Source of the DNA: SAR202 cluster bacterium Io17-Chloro-G6
GTDB taxonomy: Bacteria > Chloroflexota > Dehalococcoidia > UBA3495
DNA length: 52,822 bases
Reading direction: 5' to 3'
Assembly (NCBI GenBank): GCA_002816585.1
Contig: MUCT01000026.1
Span: 1 to 52,822, forward strand
Shown here piece after piece: positions 1 through 8,686 of the stretch (the first letter of the stretch is position 1; each line of letters opens with the position of its first letter). The notes under the pieces were generated by a model. It did no database searches and had not been told where the DNA came from. It worked only from the letters and a program-made list of their open reading frames with translations. A program made the position numbers and the translations under genes.

Positions 1-2
1 AG

Positions 3-356
3 CTTAGAGAGAAGACCTCGGGCGGTACAATTTTAAACCGCCGCTACCGCTGCGGCTCTACCGCCTCTGTGGCACATTATTACTCCGCCGTTTACATACC
101 GGGATTGAATCCAGACGTGGTGCTGATAGACACCAAGATGAAGCAGGCAGACGGCATCGACCTCTGCCGCCGGGCGCTGGCCGCGGACAAGAAGGTCAGG
201 GTCGCGATCCTCACCTCCTACCTGGACCCCAATGAACGGCGTCAAGCCTATCAAGCTGGAGTGAACGGTTATCTTTTAAAGGACGTGGACACAGACAATC
301 TTGCCAAATGGATCAGGTTGGCCGCCGGCCGCGACCCAGGGGTTACTGAAAGTTAG
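3..356 (+). CDS. Response regulator receiver domain, 5'-truncated by window edge
   Basis: The frame is open from base 3, so the gene starts outside the window; the GTG at 69 need not be the start. The visible part is the C-terminal part of a CheY-like receiver domain: the phosphoacceptor Asp lies in VVLIDTKM, the conserved Thr in AILTSY, and the conserved Lys in YLLKD, followed by the last helix. The protein ends at a TAG 20 residues after that Lys, so there is no output domain: either a single-domain regulator or a receiver at the C-terminus of a larger protein. The 196 bases after it hold no gene that I can see. Confidence 0.75.
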   Translation, partial: LREKTSGGTILNRRYRCGSTASVAHYYSAVYIPGLNPDVVLIDTKMKQADGIDLCRRALAADKKVRVAILTSYLDPNERRQAYQAGVNGYLLKDVDTDNLAKWIRLAAGRDPGVTES

Positions 357-564
357 CCCCATCACCAGGTTCTTTCCCGGCCACCATTCTGAGCCTGTGA
401 TGTACACAATCGGCCAGGATAATCCGCCCAAACGGCCCTTGATATCGCCGCGTAAAATCGTCAAGCTTGGTGGGCAAAGCGCCTCTTAGTGCACCGGGGT
501 CCGGTGGTCCACCAACGTCCGAACAGACGGGGGCGCTGACATACTGCGCAGATTGGGAGGAGTC

Positions 565-909
565 ATGAACAAGGTGGAAGCAATCATAAGGCCGGAGAAG
601 TTGAACGAGGTTAAAGAGGCTTTAGTTGCGGTCGGCCTGATCGGGCTAAACGTGGTAAACGTCACCGGCCGGGGCGCCCAGCGCGGAGTAACCGCAGGTG
701 GCTCAAGGGGAGTCGGACGGTATGAGATAGACATGCTGCCAAAAGTGAAGCTTGAGTTGGTGGTCCACGACGAAAGCACTCAGACGGCCGTCGACACCAT
801 TGTCCAACACGCCCGAACCGGCAATATCGGAGACGGCAAGATATTCGTCTACCCGGTGAGTAACGCAATCAAAGTCCGGACAGGAGAAACAGGCGACGAA
901 GCTCTGTAA
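565..909 (+). CDS. glnB: P-II family nitrogen regulatory protein
   Basis: This is a 114-residue P-II signal-transduction protein, a cytosolic trimer that senses ATP/ADP and 2-oxoglutarate and controls nitrogen-assimilation partners. The N-terminal strand (NKVEAIIRPEKL), a T-loop at about residues 36-56, Lys60 after the T-loop and the TGNIGDGKIFV signature are all present. Tyr53 aligns with the uridylylated Tyr51 of Escherichia coli GlnB; the T-loop appears two residues longer. I chose the ATG at 565 because GGGAGG lies just upstream; a TTG at 553 would overlap that site. No amtB or glnA is adjacent, so the partner cannot be named. Confidence 0.92.
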   Translation: MNKVEAIIRPEKLNEVKEALVAVGLIGLNVVNVTGRGAQRGVTAGGSRGVGRYEIDMLPKVKLELVVHDESTQTAVDTIVQHARTGNIGDGKIFVYPVSNAIKVRTGETGDEAL

Positions 910-1018
910 CCCCAGAGCGCAAATCTCTCCCTTCCTGGCCGTACCTCACTTGCAAGTACCCCACGGGTATCTAAGGGGCCGACATCGGACCAAAATCGGA
1001 TGCTCCGGAGGTAAGATC

Positions 1019-1600
1019 ATGAGAGGCCTACCCAATGCTGAGGCATATCCCAAGGACATCATGTTGCGGGATGGGGACCAAGTCTCGGTCCGCCCTCTAG
1101 AACCGGGCGACAAGGTCCGTCTGCTGGAGTTTTTTGAGCGCGTCCCCGAGGAAGAGCGCTATTACCTCAAGGAGAACGTCGCCTCCGCCAAGGTTATCCA
1201 TGGCTGGACCACCAACATGGATTTTTCCAAGGTGATCCCCATCGTAGCCGTTTGCCGCGACGCCATCGTGGCCGATGCAACTTTACATCTCAGCCAGACT
1301 CCGGCACGGCGCCACATGGGCGAGGTCAGAGTCGTGGTGGACCCAGCTTACCGTGAAGTGGGCCTGGGCGGCCGTTTGATCCGGGAGATACTTGACATTG
1401 CGGCTGCCTTGGGACTGACCAAAGTCGGGTTCGAGCTCGTGGCCCAGCGCGAGAGGGAAGCGGTTTGGGCCGCGGAACGGGTTGGGTTCAAAGAGGTCGC
1501 CACCTTGGAGGACAGGGTAAAAGACTTCTGGGGGAATTACCAGGACCTGATCATGCTGGAGATTCCGGTCTCAGACCGGGAGCGATGGTGGAAAGGCTGA
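1019..1600 (+). CDS. GNAT family N-acetyltransferase
   Basis: A 193-residue protein with one GNAT fold. The acetyl-CoA binding region is the stretch VVVDPAYREVGLGGRLIREI, which carries the R/Q-x-x-G-x-G/A-type loop as REVGLGG. The C-terminal half (WAAERVGFKEVATL) matches the usual end of the fold. The start at 1019 follows GGAGG at 1007-1011 with good spacing; an in-frame upstream ATG lacks such a site. It follows the P-II gene on the same strand after 109 bases. The substrate cannot be told from sequence. Confidence 0.85.
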   Translation: MRGLPNAEAYPKDIMLRDGDQVSVRPLEPGDKVRLLEFFERVPEEERYYLKENVASAKVIHGWTTNMDFSKVIPIVAVCRDAIVADATLHLSQTPARRHMGEVRVVVDPAYREVGLGGRLIREILDIAAALGLTKVGFELVAQREREAVWAAERVGFKEVATLEDRVKDFWGNYQDLIMLEIPVSDRERWWKG

Positions 1601-1728
1601 TGGGCTGAGAGGGCAACTCCACCAATAGCTACAAACAGTTCTCCAGCGGCAGCAAGAAAAAGTTCACTACACAAAAAATCAGTACTTGTAGGGGGACCTC
1701 AATAATCGTTAAAGGACTTCGTGGAAGC

Positions 1729-2586
1729 TTGAAGGGATTAGGACTCTTGGGCTTGATATTGGGACTGTTCTCACTGACTGCGGCCTGTGGTGGGGCTAGC
1801 GACACGCCGGCCGCCCCGCCAACGTCAACGGCTGAGCCGACAACGGCCGCACCACCAACCCCAGATTCGCAGGGAGAGCGGTTATTCACTGCCAGCGGCT
1901 GCGGAGCTTGTCACGGAACACAAGGGCAGGGCAGCGCCATCGCACCGGCGCTGGCCGGGCACACCGCCGGCCAAGTAAGGCGGCAGGCGCGAGCGCCGTT
2001 GGGTCTCATGCCGGTGTTCCCACCGTCGAAGATTTCCAACGAGGAACTCGTCCAGATCGGGGAGTATATAGAATCGCTGGTGGGTGACCATGTCCACGCG
2101 CGCCCGGCAGACCCGGGAGCAGCCTTATCACAGCATCACTGGATGACCCTGTTCGCACTGGAGGACGGCTCAGCCGGTGAGGCGGTCCACCATATCGACC
2201 ATATAATCGATCAAGTGACCGGTCAACATCTGTCCCAGATGGAGGAGGCTAAAGAGAAGACTGAAGGGGGACACCTGCACGAAGCGCTCCATATTATCGA
2301 GAACATGCTGGCCGGTGTCCAAGTTGATGATCTGACACCCTCGGAGATGCACGCCAGCTTGGCGCGTTCTTCGGCGCTCATCGATGATATTGACGGGGCG
2401 CTCCACCATCTGGACCACTTCATGGAACGCATGAGCGGCGACCAGGCCACCGCAAGACATGTGGCGGAGATCCGAGACCTGCTTGAATCGGGAGAGACCG
2501 GTGATGCCGCCCACGAGTTGGAAGAACTGACGGGAGCGGCCCATGAAGTGGAGCACCAAGACGAAGACGAAGACCACGACCACTAG
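1729..2586 (+). CDS. Lipoprotein cytochrome c with His-rich helical C-terminal region
   Basis: A 285-residue exported protein. A hydrophobic signal ends in the lipobox LTAAC (Cys20), followed by a Thr/Pro-rich linker. A single class I cytochrome c domain has the heme motif CGACH at 58-62 and a probable axial Met94. From about residue 120 the protein is predicted helical and His-rich, with repeated motifs such as AVHHIDHI, ALHIIENML and ALHHLDHF, and a tail of alternating His, Asp and Glu. The heme domain implies periplasmic electron transfer; the His region may bind metal. The TTG start at 1729 has only a weak upstream site; GTAGGGGGA at 1688-1696 would better fit a non-standard start near 1702. 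Confidence 0.85.
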   Translation: MKGLGLLGLILGLFSLTAACGGASDTPAAPPTSTAEPTTAAPPTPDSQGERLFTASGCGACHGTQGQGSAIAPALAGHTAGQVRRQARAPLGLMPVFPPSKISNEELVQIGEYIESLVGDHVHARPADPGAALSQHHWMTLFALEDGSAGEAVHHIDHIIDQVTGQHLSQMEEAKEKTEGGHLHEALHIIENMLAGVQVDDLTPSEMHASLARSSALIDDIDGALHHLDHFMERMSGDQATARHVAEIRDLLESGETGDAAHELEELTGAAHEVEHQDEDEDHDH

Positions 2587-2759
2587 AGGCCGCCCGATAA
2601 GCGAAAAATGACTGACTTTTAAGGTAACGCACCGGTCATCCTTCCTCGTATAGGGTAGTGGGCACCCAGAATGGCTAACCATCCGAGATGACGATCATTT
2701 GGCCAAGGCGGAGGCCCCAGGCCCAGGATTGGCGTAGATGCACCCGTGGAGGAAAGATC

Positions 2760-2948
2760 ATGTTCTGGCTCAAGAGTTGTCCCCGGTGTTAGAGTGACCT
2801 GTACGAAACGTCCGACATTTACGGCAGTTTTTTCGACCGCTTCCAGTGCGGGCATTACATGTCCCCCGAGGAAGATGCCAGGCTGGGGTCAGACAGCCCT
2901 CAAAGCAAGACCTACACCTTCGCAACGGATGAGCCGGTCAAAGTCTGA
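2760..2948 (+). pseudogene. Small zinc-ribbon protein gene interrupted by an in-frame TAG
   Basis: An ATG at 2760 follows a strong GGAGGAAAGATC leader. The frame reads MFWLKSCPRC, then TAG at 2790-2792, then continues SDLYETSDIYGSFFDRFQCGHYMSPEEDARL and ends at TGA 2946. The CPRC pair followed by DLYE and then QCGHY is the pattern of small treble-clef/zinc-ribbon proteins, normally about 60 residues. Only codon 11 is a stop; both flanks look protein-coding. Either the gene is newly dead, the base is an error, or TAG is read through. The second metal site has one Cys plus His rather than a Cys pair. Confidence 0.6.
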
Positions 2949-3201
2949 ACGGAATTGGCAGCTTGATGGCGGGGCGCCCCAGCGTGATCTGCTGGGCCGC
3001 CCCGGTGCTCCATAATTGGAGCGGCGCCTAAGGCCTGCTCCATCACTTCACCAACCGCCTCGGCAGCCGCTCCCGCCCCCTCGGTGTCCTTTCTGCTTCG
3101 CGCCTTGCTCTTTCCAACAGCCAGTCTTACAATTGGCCAGGCTCGGTGCGCAAATTCTGCGCCGATTCTTGCCATTTTGCTATTTAGGGGGTCTTCCGCC
3201 C

Positions 3202-4437
3202 ATGCCTGCTCTCAATCATCCCCTGGAAAACGTTCGTGTCATCGACTTGGGCCGCCATCAGGCCGGACCCCGTTGCGCACAAGTCCTGGCCCGCATGGGC
3301 GCCGAGGTCATAAAGGTTGAACGTCTCGGCGGTGAGGAGACCCGCTACCACGGCCCCTGGGTTAAAAAGCAGTCTTCCTACTGGGTCCAGTACAATTCGG
3401 GTAAGAAGTCCCTATCCATGGACCTCCGTAAAGAAGAGGGCAAAGAGGCCCTGAGACGTCTGATCAAGGTTTCGGATGTCTTGGTCCAGAACTTCAGGCC
3501 CGGCACCATCGAGAAGATGGGCTTCGGCTACGAGGAACTCAAGAAGCTCAACCCGCGCATCATCATGGTCAATGTCTCCGCCTACGGTCAATTTGGACCC
3601 TACCGGGACCAGATCGGCTACGACCCCATCGGCCAGACTATGTCCGGCATCACGATGGTCACCGGCGACGAGGGCATGCCGCCCATCCGGACCGGCGTCC
3701 CCATCATCGACCGCATCACTTCCCTTCATGCCGCCATCGGCTGTCTGGCCGCCCTCCACGAGCGGGAGATCTCCGGCGAAGGCCAGTCCATGGATGTTTG
3801 TTTGGCCGATACCGGCTATTCCATGACCGAGATTCCCATCACCGCCTACCACGGTTCCCGCATCCCGCCCAAGCGGGGGGATTCGAATTCCACCGCTCCT
3901 CCCTCGGGTATCTACCCCTGCAAGGAGGGCTGGGTGCTTTTGTCCGCCGGGGACCAGCACCATTGGTACCGGGTCTGTAACGCTCTTGGCAAGCCCGAGT
4001 GGCTGGAGGACCCCCGATTCAACAACCGTCCCGACCGGGCCAAGAATGCCGATATCGTGAACGAGGCTCTGAGGGAGTTGCTGGCCACCATGACCATGGA
4101 GCAAGCCATCGCCCATTTCACCGAGCACGATGTGGTAGCCGCTCCGGTGAACGACATCCCCATGGCGGAGGCTGATCCCCACCCCTGGGAGCGGCGCGCC
4201 ATGGTGGAGGTGGACGATTTCTTGGCCGGCACCATCGCGGTCTCGGGGGATTACTGGCATTTCTCCCGCACCCCAGTAAACATTGGCGTCACCCCCACGG
4301 TGGGTGAGCACAACGAGCAGGTGCTTTCGGAGATCTTGGGCTACTCCCAAGAAGAGATCGAGTCTTTCAGGAAGGCCAATGTTATCTCCGAGGAGCACCT
4401 ATACGACGATGTTATAGGGGCCCCTGATCCCAGCTAG
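3202..4437 (+). CDS. CoA-transferase family III (CaiB/BaiF)
   Basis: A 411-residue family III CoA-transferase, which moves CoA between a thioester and a free acid through an acyl-Asp intermediate. The N-terminal Rossmann part reads VRVIDLGRHQAGPRCAQ and GAEVIKVE; the catalytic-region motif GQSMDVCLAD places the nucleophile at Asp203. Length is normal for the family. The ATG at 3202 follows AGGGGG at 3186-3191. It stands alone, with the zinc-ribbon remnant upstream and the convergent asparaginase-like gene downstream. The acid it activates is unknown; neighbours do not settle it. Confidence 0.93.
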   Translation: MPALNHPLENVRVIDLGRHQAGPRCAQVLARMGAEVIKVERLGGEETRYHGPWVKKQSSYWVQYNSGKKSLSMDLRKEEGKEALRRLIKVSDVLVQNFRPGTIEKMGFGYEELKKLNPRIIMVNVSAYGQFGPYRDQIGYDPIGQTMSGITMVTGDEGMPPIRTGVPIIDRITSLHAAIGCLAALHEREISGEGQSMDVCLADTGYSMTEIPITAYHGSRIPPKRGDSNSTAPPSGIYPCKEGWVLLSAGDQHHWYRVCNALGKPEWLEDPRFNNRPDRAKNADIVNEALRELLATMTMEQAIAHFTEHDVVAAPVNDIPMAEADPHPWERRAMVEVDDFLAGTIAVSGDYWHFSRTPVNIGVTPTVGEHNEQVLSEILGYSQEEIESFRKANVISEEHLYDDVIGAPDPS

Positions 4438-4505
4438 CGGGCGGCGGGCGGTTCTCGAACCGGGTTAACGGTTCCGCAGGACCCAAATCGACGCCAGCGA
4501 CGTGA

Positions 4506-4527
4506 GGGCGGGTTTCAAACCCGCCCC
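4506..4527. repeat. Short palindromic intergenic element
   Basis: An inverted repeat in the gap between two convergent genes: arm GGGCGGGTTT, one-base centre, arm AAACCCGCCC. There is no following T-run, so it is not a typical intrinsic terminator. Palindromes of this type occur as dispersed repetitive extragenic elements in many GC-rich bacteria; that assignment is an inference, since only one copy is seen here. Confidence 0.45.
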
Positions 4528-4610
4528 TACTCTTGCATAAGCCAGGCTGAGATAACTGACCAATTTCCCCCACCGACGGATTCTAGAGACGCGGCCGCAG
4601 GGTGTCTTGG

Positions 4611-5621
4611 TTAGTAGGTCAACATCATCCGCTGAATTTCTGTAGGGTCTTTGGTCACGGCGAGGGCTAGCATAAGCAGTATTCGCGCCTTCTTTGGTGT
4701 GAGGTTGTCGGCCACTATGTAGCCGTCTTCGGTAAAACGGCGAGTGCGCATCACGCGGCCGCTCCCAGTTTGAGTGGCGATCACTACAGGCATTCCAGCG
4801 TCCGACACTTCCTTCAGGGCCGCCATGAATGGGGGCGGCGAGCCACCGCTGCCCAAACCCGCGGCGATCAGTCCATCCACGCCCGCTTGGGCCAAGGCCT
4901 TAATCACCAGGCCGTCGGCGCCTGCGTAGGCGAGCGCTATATCCGCCCTCGGAAGTTGGTCCAAACTCTCCACGTCAAATTCTGTGTCGACGGTGTGGGC
5001 GCGGTCCGGGCGCCGGTAGAAGACCACTTCCTCGTCTGAATCGGCATAGCCCAAGAACCCAAAGTCGGAGGCTTGGAAGGTCTCCAGCCGGTAGCTGTTG
5101 GTCTTGGTCACGTCTCGGGCCGCTTGGATCTGATTGTTCAGTACGGTTAGAACGCCCCTTCCCGCGGACTGTGGGGCCGCCGCCACCCGAATGCAATCGA
5201 TCAGGTTCACATCTGAGTCGGTGCCCAAGCCGGTCGGCGGGCGCATGGCGCCGGTAACCACGACTGGTCTGCTGCTCTTCACCGTCAGATTAAGAAAGTA
5301 GGCGGTCTCTTCCAGGGTTGCAGTTCCGTGAGTGACCGCCACACCTGCTGCATTGGGGTCGTCCCGAAATATCTGGTTGATCCGCTTGGCCAACCCCAGC
5401 CAATGTTCAGGCGTAACATCGGTGCTGCCCAGGTTCACGAACTGTTCTGCCTGAACGTCGGCAAAGCTCTTCGTTTCGGGCACCCGCTCCAGCATCTCCT
5501 TGATGGTCAGATGCTTTCTGTCGTAGCTGTAATTGGTGTAGTCGGTCCGGGTGCGTCCCACGAATGAGATACTCCCGCCGGTGCCCACCAGATAGACCCT
5601 CGGCTTGCTTCCGCTAGTCAT
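4611..5621 (-). CDS. Asparaginase family protein with altered active site
   Basis: A 336-residue homologue of type I/II L-asparaginases, clear along its whole length (GTGGSIS, NLGSTD, VTHGTATLEETAYFL, VTKTNS, NLTPKKARILL). In Escherichia coli AnsB the catalytic residues are Thr12, Ser58, Thr89, Asp90 and Lys162. Here the first Thr is Ser, the Ser, second Thr and Lys are kept, and Asp90 is Ala (THGTAT, codon GCA). Loss of this Asp should impair the usual mechanism, so a changed substrate or a non-catalytic role is possible. The ATG at 5621 has GGGAG upstream; the open frame extends further 5' without similarity. No signal peptide is visible. Confidence 0.85.
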   Translation of the reverse strand: MTSGSKPRVYLVGTGGSISFVGRTRTDYTNYSYDRKHLTIKEMLERVPETKSFADVQAEQFVNLGSTDVTPEHWLGLAKRINQIFRDDPNAAGVAVTHGTATLEETAYFLNLTVKSSRPVVVTGAMRPPTGLGTDSDVNLIDCIRVAAAPQSAGRGVLTVLNNQIQAARDVTKTNSYRLETFQASDFGFLGYADSDEEVVFYRRPDRAHTVDTEFDVESLDQLPRADIALAYAGADGLVIKALAQAGVDGLIAAGLGSGGSPPPFMAALKEVSDAGMPVVIATQTGSGRVMRTRRFTEDGYIVADNLTPKKARILLMLALAVTKDPTEIQRMMLTY

Positions 5622-6162
5622 GGTCCAACTCCCGGTTTTGTTTGAATTGTGCCTGAATCCACGGTGAAGGTAGTGTTGTTCCCGAAGTATACGACGGGAT
5701 AACAAATGAGATACAGATGGATAACCCAGCCGCCGACATGGGGTCAGCAGAGCGGGCCATATGGCCCGACTTATGTAAATTACCTTCCCCAACATAGGCA
5801 CATGTGCTATTCTCAATCTATCAAGAGATGCACAAAGTTTCTCGAAATCGTGACTAAACCGCAGCCCGGAGGCCCGTAAAGCAACGTACTTGGGTCCGGG
5901 CGAAACGGCAGCAATCGAGCGGGAAAATACTACCTGGGGAGCAGGGCATTCCACAGGATAACCAGCAACTAAAACATCGTAAGAAGCAATTGGGAATGCG
6001 TCCGAGAAAGTGACACCCGGACCAAATCAGGGAAGGGCAGTTAAGCGAACCCTTTTTCGATTCCCAGGCTCAAGTTCCGTAGATCCAAAAAATGAGAAGC
6101 CCAGCGTCTGATGGCCCGGCTGGCCCAAAGCCGGAGTCACGGCTGGCAAGGAGGCACCTCCG
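5622..6162. other. 541-bp divergent intergenic region, no gene seen
   Basis: This lies between the start of the minus-strand asparaginase-like gene and the plus-strand PIN/TRAM gene, so it should hold both promoters. I find no open frame with coding character and no convincing -35/-10 pair. AAGGAGG at about 6149-6155 is the ribosome binding site of the downstream gene. Confidence 0.5.
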
Positions 6163-7263
6163 TTGGTGGCCCTTTGGATACTGAGAGCGTTGAGTGCCGT
6201 GGGTCTTGGGGTAATTGGTTGGCGGCTTGGACTTTATATCTCGGAATTATCCTCAGATAAAGAAGAATTCCTACCCTGGGGTCTTGCACTGACCTTGGCC
6301 GGCGTAATCATCGGGGGAATTTTAGTCCCTTACTTTATCCTCAAGCCTTGGCGCATCACCGTAGAATTTATCGAATCCCTACCCGGCTCGGCATTAATCT
6401 CGGCGACTGCAGGCCTGCTCGTGGGTTTGGTTGTCGCCTCGCTTATCTCAATACCCATGTACACGTTGTCTGGCTGGCCCGGTTGGGGCGTGCCAATCAT
6501 CGTGAACGTGGTCCTAGGTGTCTCCGGTCTTTGGCTGGGGATCCAGCGGGAACGGGATATGCGCGCCATCTTCCCTGGCCTCGACGCACCACGTCCATCC
6601 ATCAGCTCCAATGGGGCCGGATGGACTGGTAAGACAAATGGGGTGAAATCGCAAAAATCTTCGCGAAACGGCAACATTCTCGTGGACACTAGCGCAATAA
6701 TCGATGGCCGGATCGCCGACCTTAGCATCACCGGTTTCCTGGAAGGCTCTTTGGTGGTGCCGCGCTTTGTCCTCGATGAACTGCGCCACATCGCGGACTC
6801 CAGTGATCCGCTCCGGCGGAACCGCGGCCGCCGCGGACTGGAGGTCTTGGGCAAATTGCGCAAAGACGAGTCGGTCCCACTACAGGTCCTGGACGTGGGT
6901 GTGGAGAACGGCAACGAAGTGGACGCGGTTCTGGTCCAACTGGCCCGGGAGATGAAATCAGCCATCCTCACCACCGACTATAATCTAAACCGTGTCGCCG
7001 AACTTCAAGGTGTTCAGGTTTTAAACGTGAACGAACTGGCCAACGCTCTCAAGTCGATCGTGCTCCCCGGAGAAGAACTGCGGGTGAACATCGTCCAAGA
7101 GGGCAAAGAGGTGGGCCAAGGCGTGGCCTACCTGGATGATGGGACGATGGTGGTGGTCGAGGGCGGCCGGCGTTACCTGAACGCCTTCCACGACGTGGCC
7201 GTAACCAGAGTGTTACAAACCACGGCCGGACGAATCATTTTCGCCCAGCCCAAAGGCGACTAA
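6163..7263 (+). CDS. PIN/TRAM-domain integral membrane protein (YacL-like)
   Basis: A 366-residue protein with about four N-terminal membrane segments (residues 1-130), a linker, a PIN nuclease-fold domain and a C-terminal TRAM domain. PIN acidic residues are visible in ILVDTSAIIDGRI (Asp175, Asp181), in the NEVDAVLV segment and in ILTTDYNLN. The TRAM part is the stretch from ELRVNIVQEGKEVGQG onward. The family is widespread next to ispD in Gram-positive-type genomes, as here; its role is not settled but RNA cleavage at the membrane is presumed. AAGGAGG sits seven bases before the TTG at 6163; GTG at 6166 is an alternative. Confidence 0.92.
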   Translation: MVALWILRALSAVGLGVIGWRLGLYISELSSDKEEFLPWGLALTLAGVIIGGILVPYFILKPWRITVEFIESLPGSALISATAGLLVGLVVASLISIPMYTLSGWPGWGVPIIVNVVLGVSGLWLGIQRERDMRAIFPGLDAPRPSISSNGAGWTGKTNGVKSQKSSRNGNILVDTSAIIDGRIADLSITGFLEGSLVVPRFVLDELRHIADSSDPLRRNRGRRGLEVLGKLRKDESVPLQVLDVGVENGNEVDAVLVQLAREMKSAILTTDYNLNRVAELQGVQVLNVNELANALKSIVLPGEELRVNIVQEGKEVGQGVAYLDDGTMVVVEGGRRYLNAFHDVAVTRVLQTTAGRIIFAQPKGD

Positions 7264-7332
7264 TCGTCAGAATTGCCCCTGGATCCAGACCTAGACTAAG
7301 GCCCAGACGAAGGGGGCCAATGCGGAGATGCA

Positions 7333-8013
7333 GTGGGGAAAGTTGGCGCAGTAATCGTAGCTGCCGGCCGTAGCTCACGTATGGGGGGTGTCGACAAGAC
7401 TTTCGTTCCCATACTGGGTCTGCCCTTGGTGGCCCACACAATCGACCGCTTCGAGTCCTTTCCCCAAGTTGATCAGATAGTGCTCGTGCTGGCTGAAGAA
7501 TCCATGGACCGAGGCCGGGAACTGGTCCAACAGCGGGGTTACCGCAAGGTGTCCCACGTCTGCCCCGGCGGCCAAAGACGACAGGACTCGGTCAGAAATG
7601 GGTTGGAATCGCTGTCTTCATGTGACTGGGTCTTGGTCCACGACGGCGCCCGCCCCTGCTTTGACGAGGCAATGTTGCAACGGGGACTGGACGCCGCCGC
7701 CGAATGCGGTTCGGCCGTGGCCGGGATGCCCGTGAAAGACACCATCAAACAGGTGTCTCCAGATCAGATGGTGAGCGAGACCCCCGACCGGTCCCTACTC
7801 TGGGCCGCGCAAACCCCCCAGGTGTTCCAGTATCAACTGTTGTTGGACGCCCACCGCACCTGGACTGAAGACGTGACGGATGATGCAGCCATGGTGGAAG
7901 CCCTGGGCCACCCGGTAAAGATGTTCCTGGGGGCCTACGAGAACCTTAAGGTAACCACCGCCGACGACCTGATCATCGCCGAAGCTTTCCTGAAAGCTTC
8001 GACTGGTCTCTAG
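7333..8013 (+). CDS. ispD: 2-C-methyl-D-erythritol 4-phosphate cytidylyltransferase
   Basis: A 226-residue IspD. It joins CTP to methylerythritol phosphate in the non-mevalonate isoprenoid pathway, in the cytosol. The nucleotide-binding N-terminus VIVAAGRSSRMGG with Lys22 following, the VLVHDGARP motif, the VKDTIK segment and the C-terminal ENLKVTTADDL signature are all intact. It starts with GTG at 7333 behind CGGAGA. It lies between the PIN/TRAM gene and ispF on the same strand, the usual context. Confidence 0.96.
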   Translation: MGKVGAVIVAAGRSSRMGGVDKTFVPILGLPLVAHTIDRFESFPQVDQIVLVLAEESMDRGRELVQQRGYRKVSHVCPGGQRRQDSVRNGLESLSSCDWVLVHDGARPCFDEAMLQRGLDAAAECGSAVAGMPVKDTIKQVSPDQMVSETPDRSLLWAAQTPQVFQYQLLLDAHRTWTEDVTDDAAMVEALGHPVKMFLGAYENLKVTTADDLIIAEAFLKASTGL

Positions 8014-8029
8014 TGGCCACCTCAGTCCA

Positions 8030-8054
8030 CCGCTCGTCCTGAGCCTGTCGAAGG
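8030..8054. repeat. 25-bp dispersed palindromic-element copy
   Basis: The 25 bases from CCGCTCGTCC to GTCGAAGG between ispD and ispF are the reverse complement, with one mismatch, of 21058-21082 in the gap between two CoA-transferase genes. This marks a dispersed intergenic repeat family. It has no coding role that I can see. Confidence 0.7.
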
Positions 8055-8115
8055 ACCCCGGCCTCCGGCGCAGGGATTTACTCTCCCGCTTCCCCTGACG
8101 TAAACTTCCGGCGAT

Positions 8116-8631
8116 ATGTCCTCTTCCCAACGACCTGGACCCCTGGAATTCCGGTCTGGAATCGGGATTGATTCCCATCCGTTGACCGAAGGACGCAAGC
8201 TGGTGCTGGGCGGAGTTGAGGTTGCCCATGACCGGGGACTTTCCGGCCATAGCGACGGCGATGTGTTGGTTCATGCAGTGATGGACGCCCTGTTGGGAGC
8301 CGCCAACCTGGGAGACAAGGGCGCTCATTTCCCATCCAGCGATCCTCAATTCAAGGACATCTCCAGCCTAATCCTGCTGGAGCGGGCCGGCGTCTTCGTC
8401 GCAGAGGCTGGTTGGCGGGTCTCAAACGTTGATGCTACAATACTGGCGCAAAATCCCAGGCTCGGCCCAACTATCGGGGAGATGCGGGAGAACGTGGCCA
8501 GAAGCCTTTCCATTTCCCCAGACCGCGTAAGTATCAAAGTCACCACCACTGACTATCTGGGGTTCGTGGGCCGGGAAGAGGGAATCGCAGCCTGCGCCAT
8601 CGCCTCCCTTATGTCCAGCGCTCTCTTATGA
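8116..8631 (+). CDS. ispF: 2-C-methyl-D-erythritol 2,4-cyclodiphosphate synthase
   Basis: A 171-residue IspF, a zinc-dependent homotrimer that closes the cyclodiphosphate ring two steps after IspD. The metal ligands are visible as Asp19 and His21 (GIDSH) and His45 (SGHSDGD). The conserved HSDGDVLVHAVMDALLGAANLGD block and the VSIKVTTTDYLGFVGR block are intact. About ten extra residues precede the conserved core; the ATG at 8116 has no strong Shine-Dalgarno, so a later start cannot be excluded. Confidence 0.95.
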   Translation: MSSSQRPGPLEFRSGIGIDSHPLTEGRKLVLGGVEVAHDRGLSGHSDGDVLVHAVMDALLGAANLGDKGAHFPSSDPQFKDISSLILLERAGVFVAEAGWRVSNVDATILAQNPRLGPTIGEMRENVARSLSISPDRVSIKVTTTDYLGFVGREEGIAACAIASLMSSALL

Positions 8632-8686
8632 GCCTTTCTCGCAGCACCGGATTCGGTTAATTCCGGCCTCGTTTGATCGTTAATCA

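Noticed and set aside
2760..2948. Selenocysteine or pyrrolysine reading of the in-frame stop
   Set aside because: The stop is TAG, not TGA, no selenocysteine element is visible, and TAG ends other genes here; error or mutation is more likely.
3412..4398. Long minus-strand open frame inside the CoA-transferase gene
   Set aside because: It is the shadow of a real gene in a GC-rich region; the plus-strand frame carries all family motifs.
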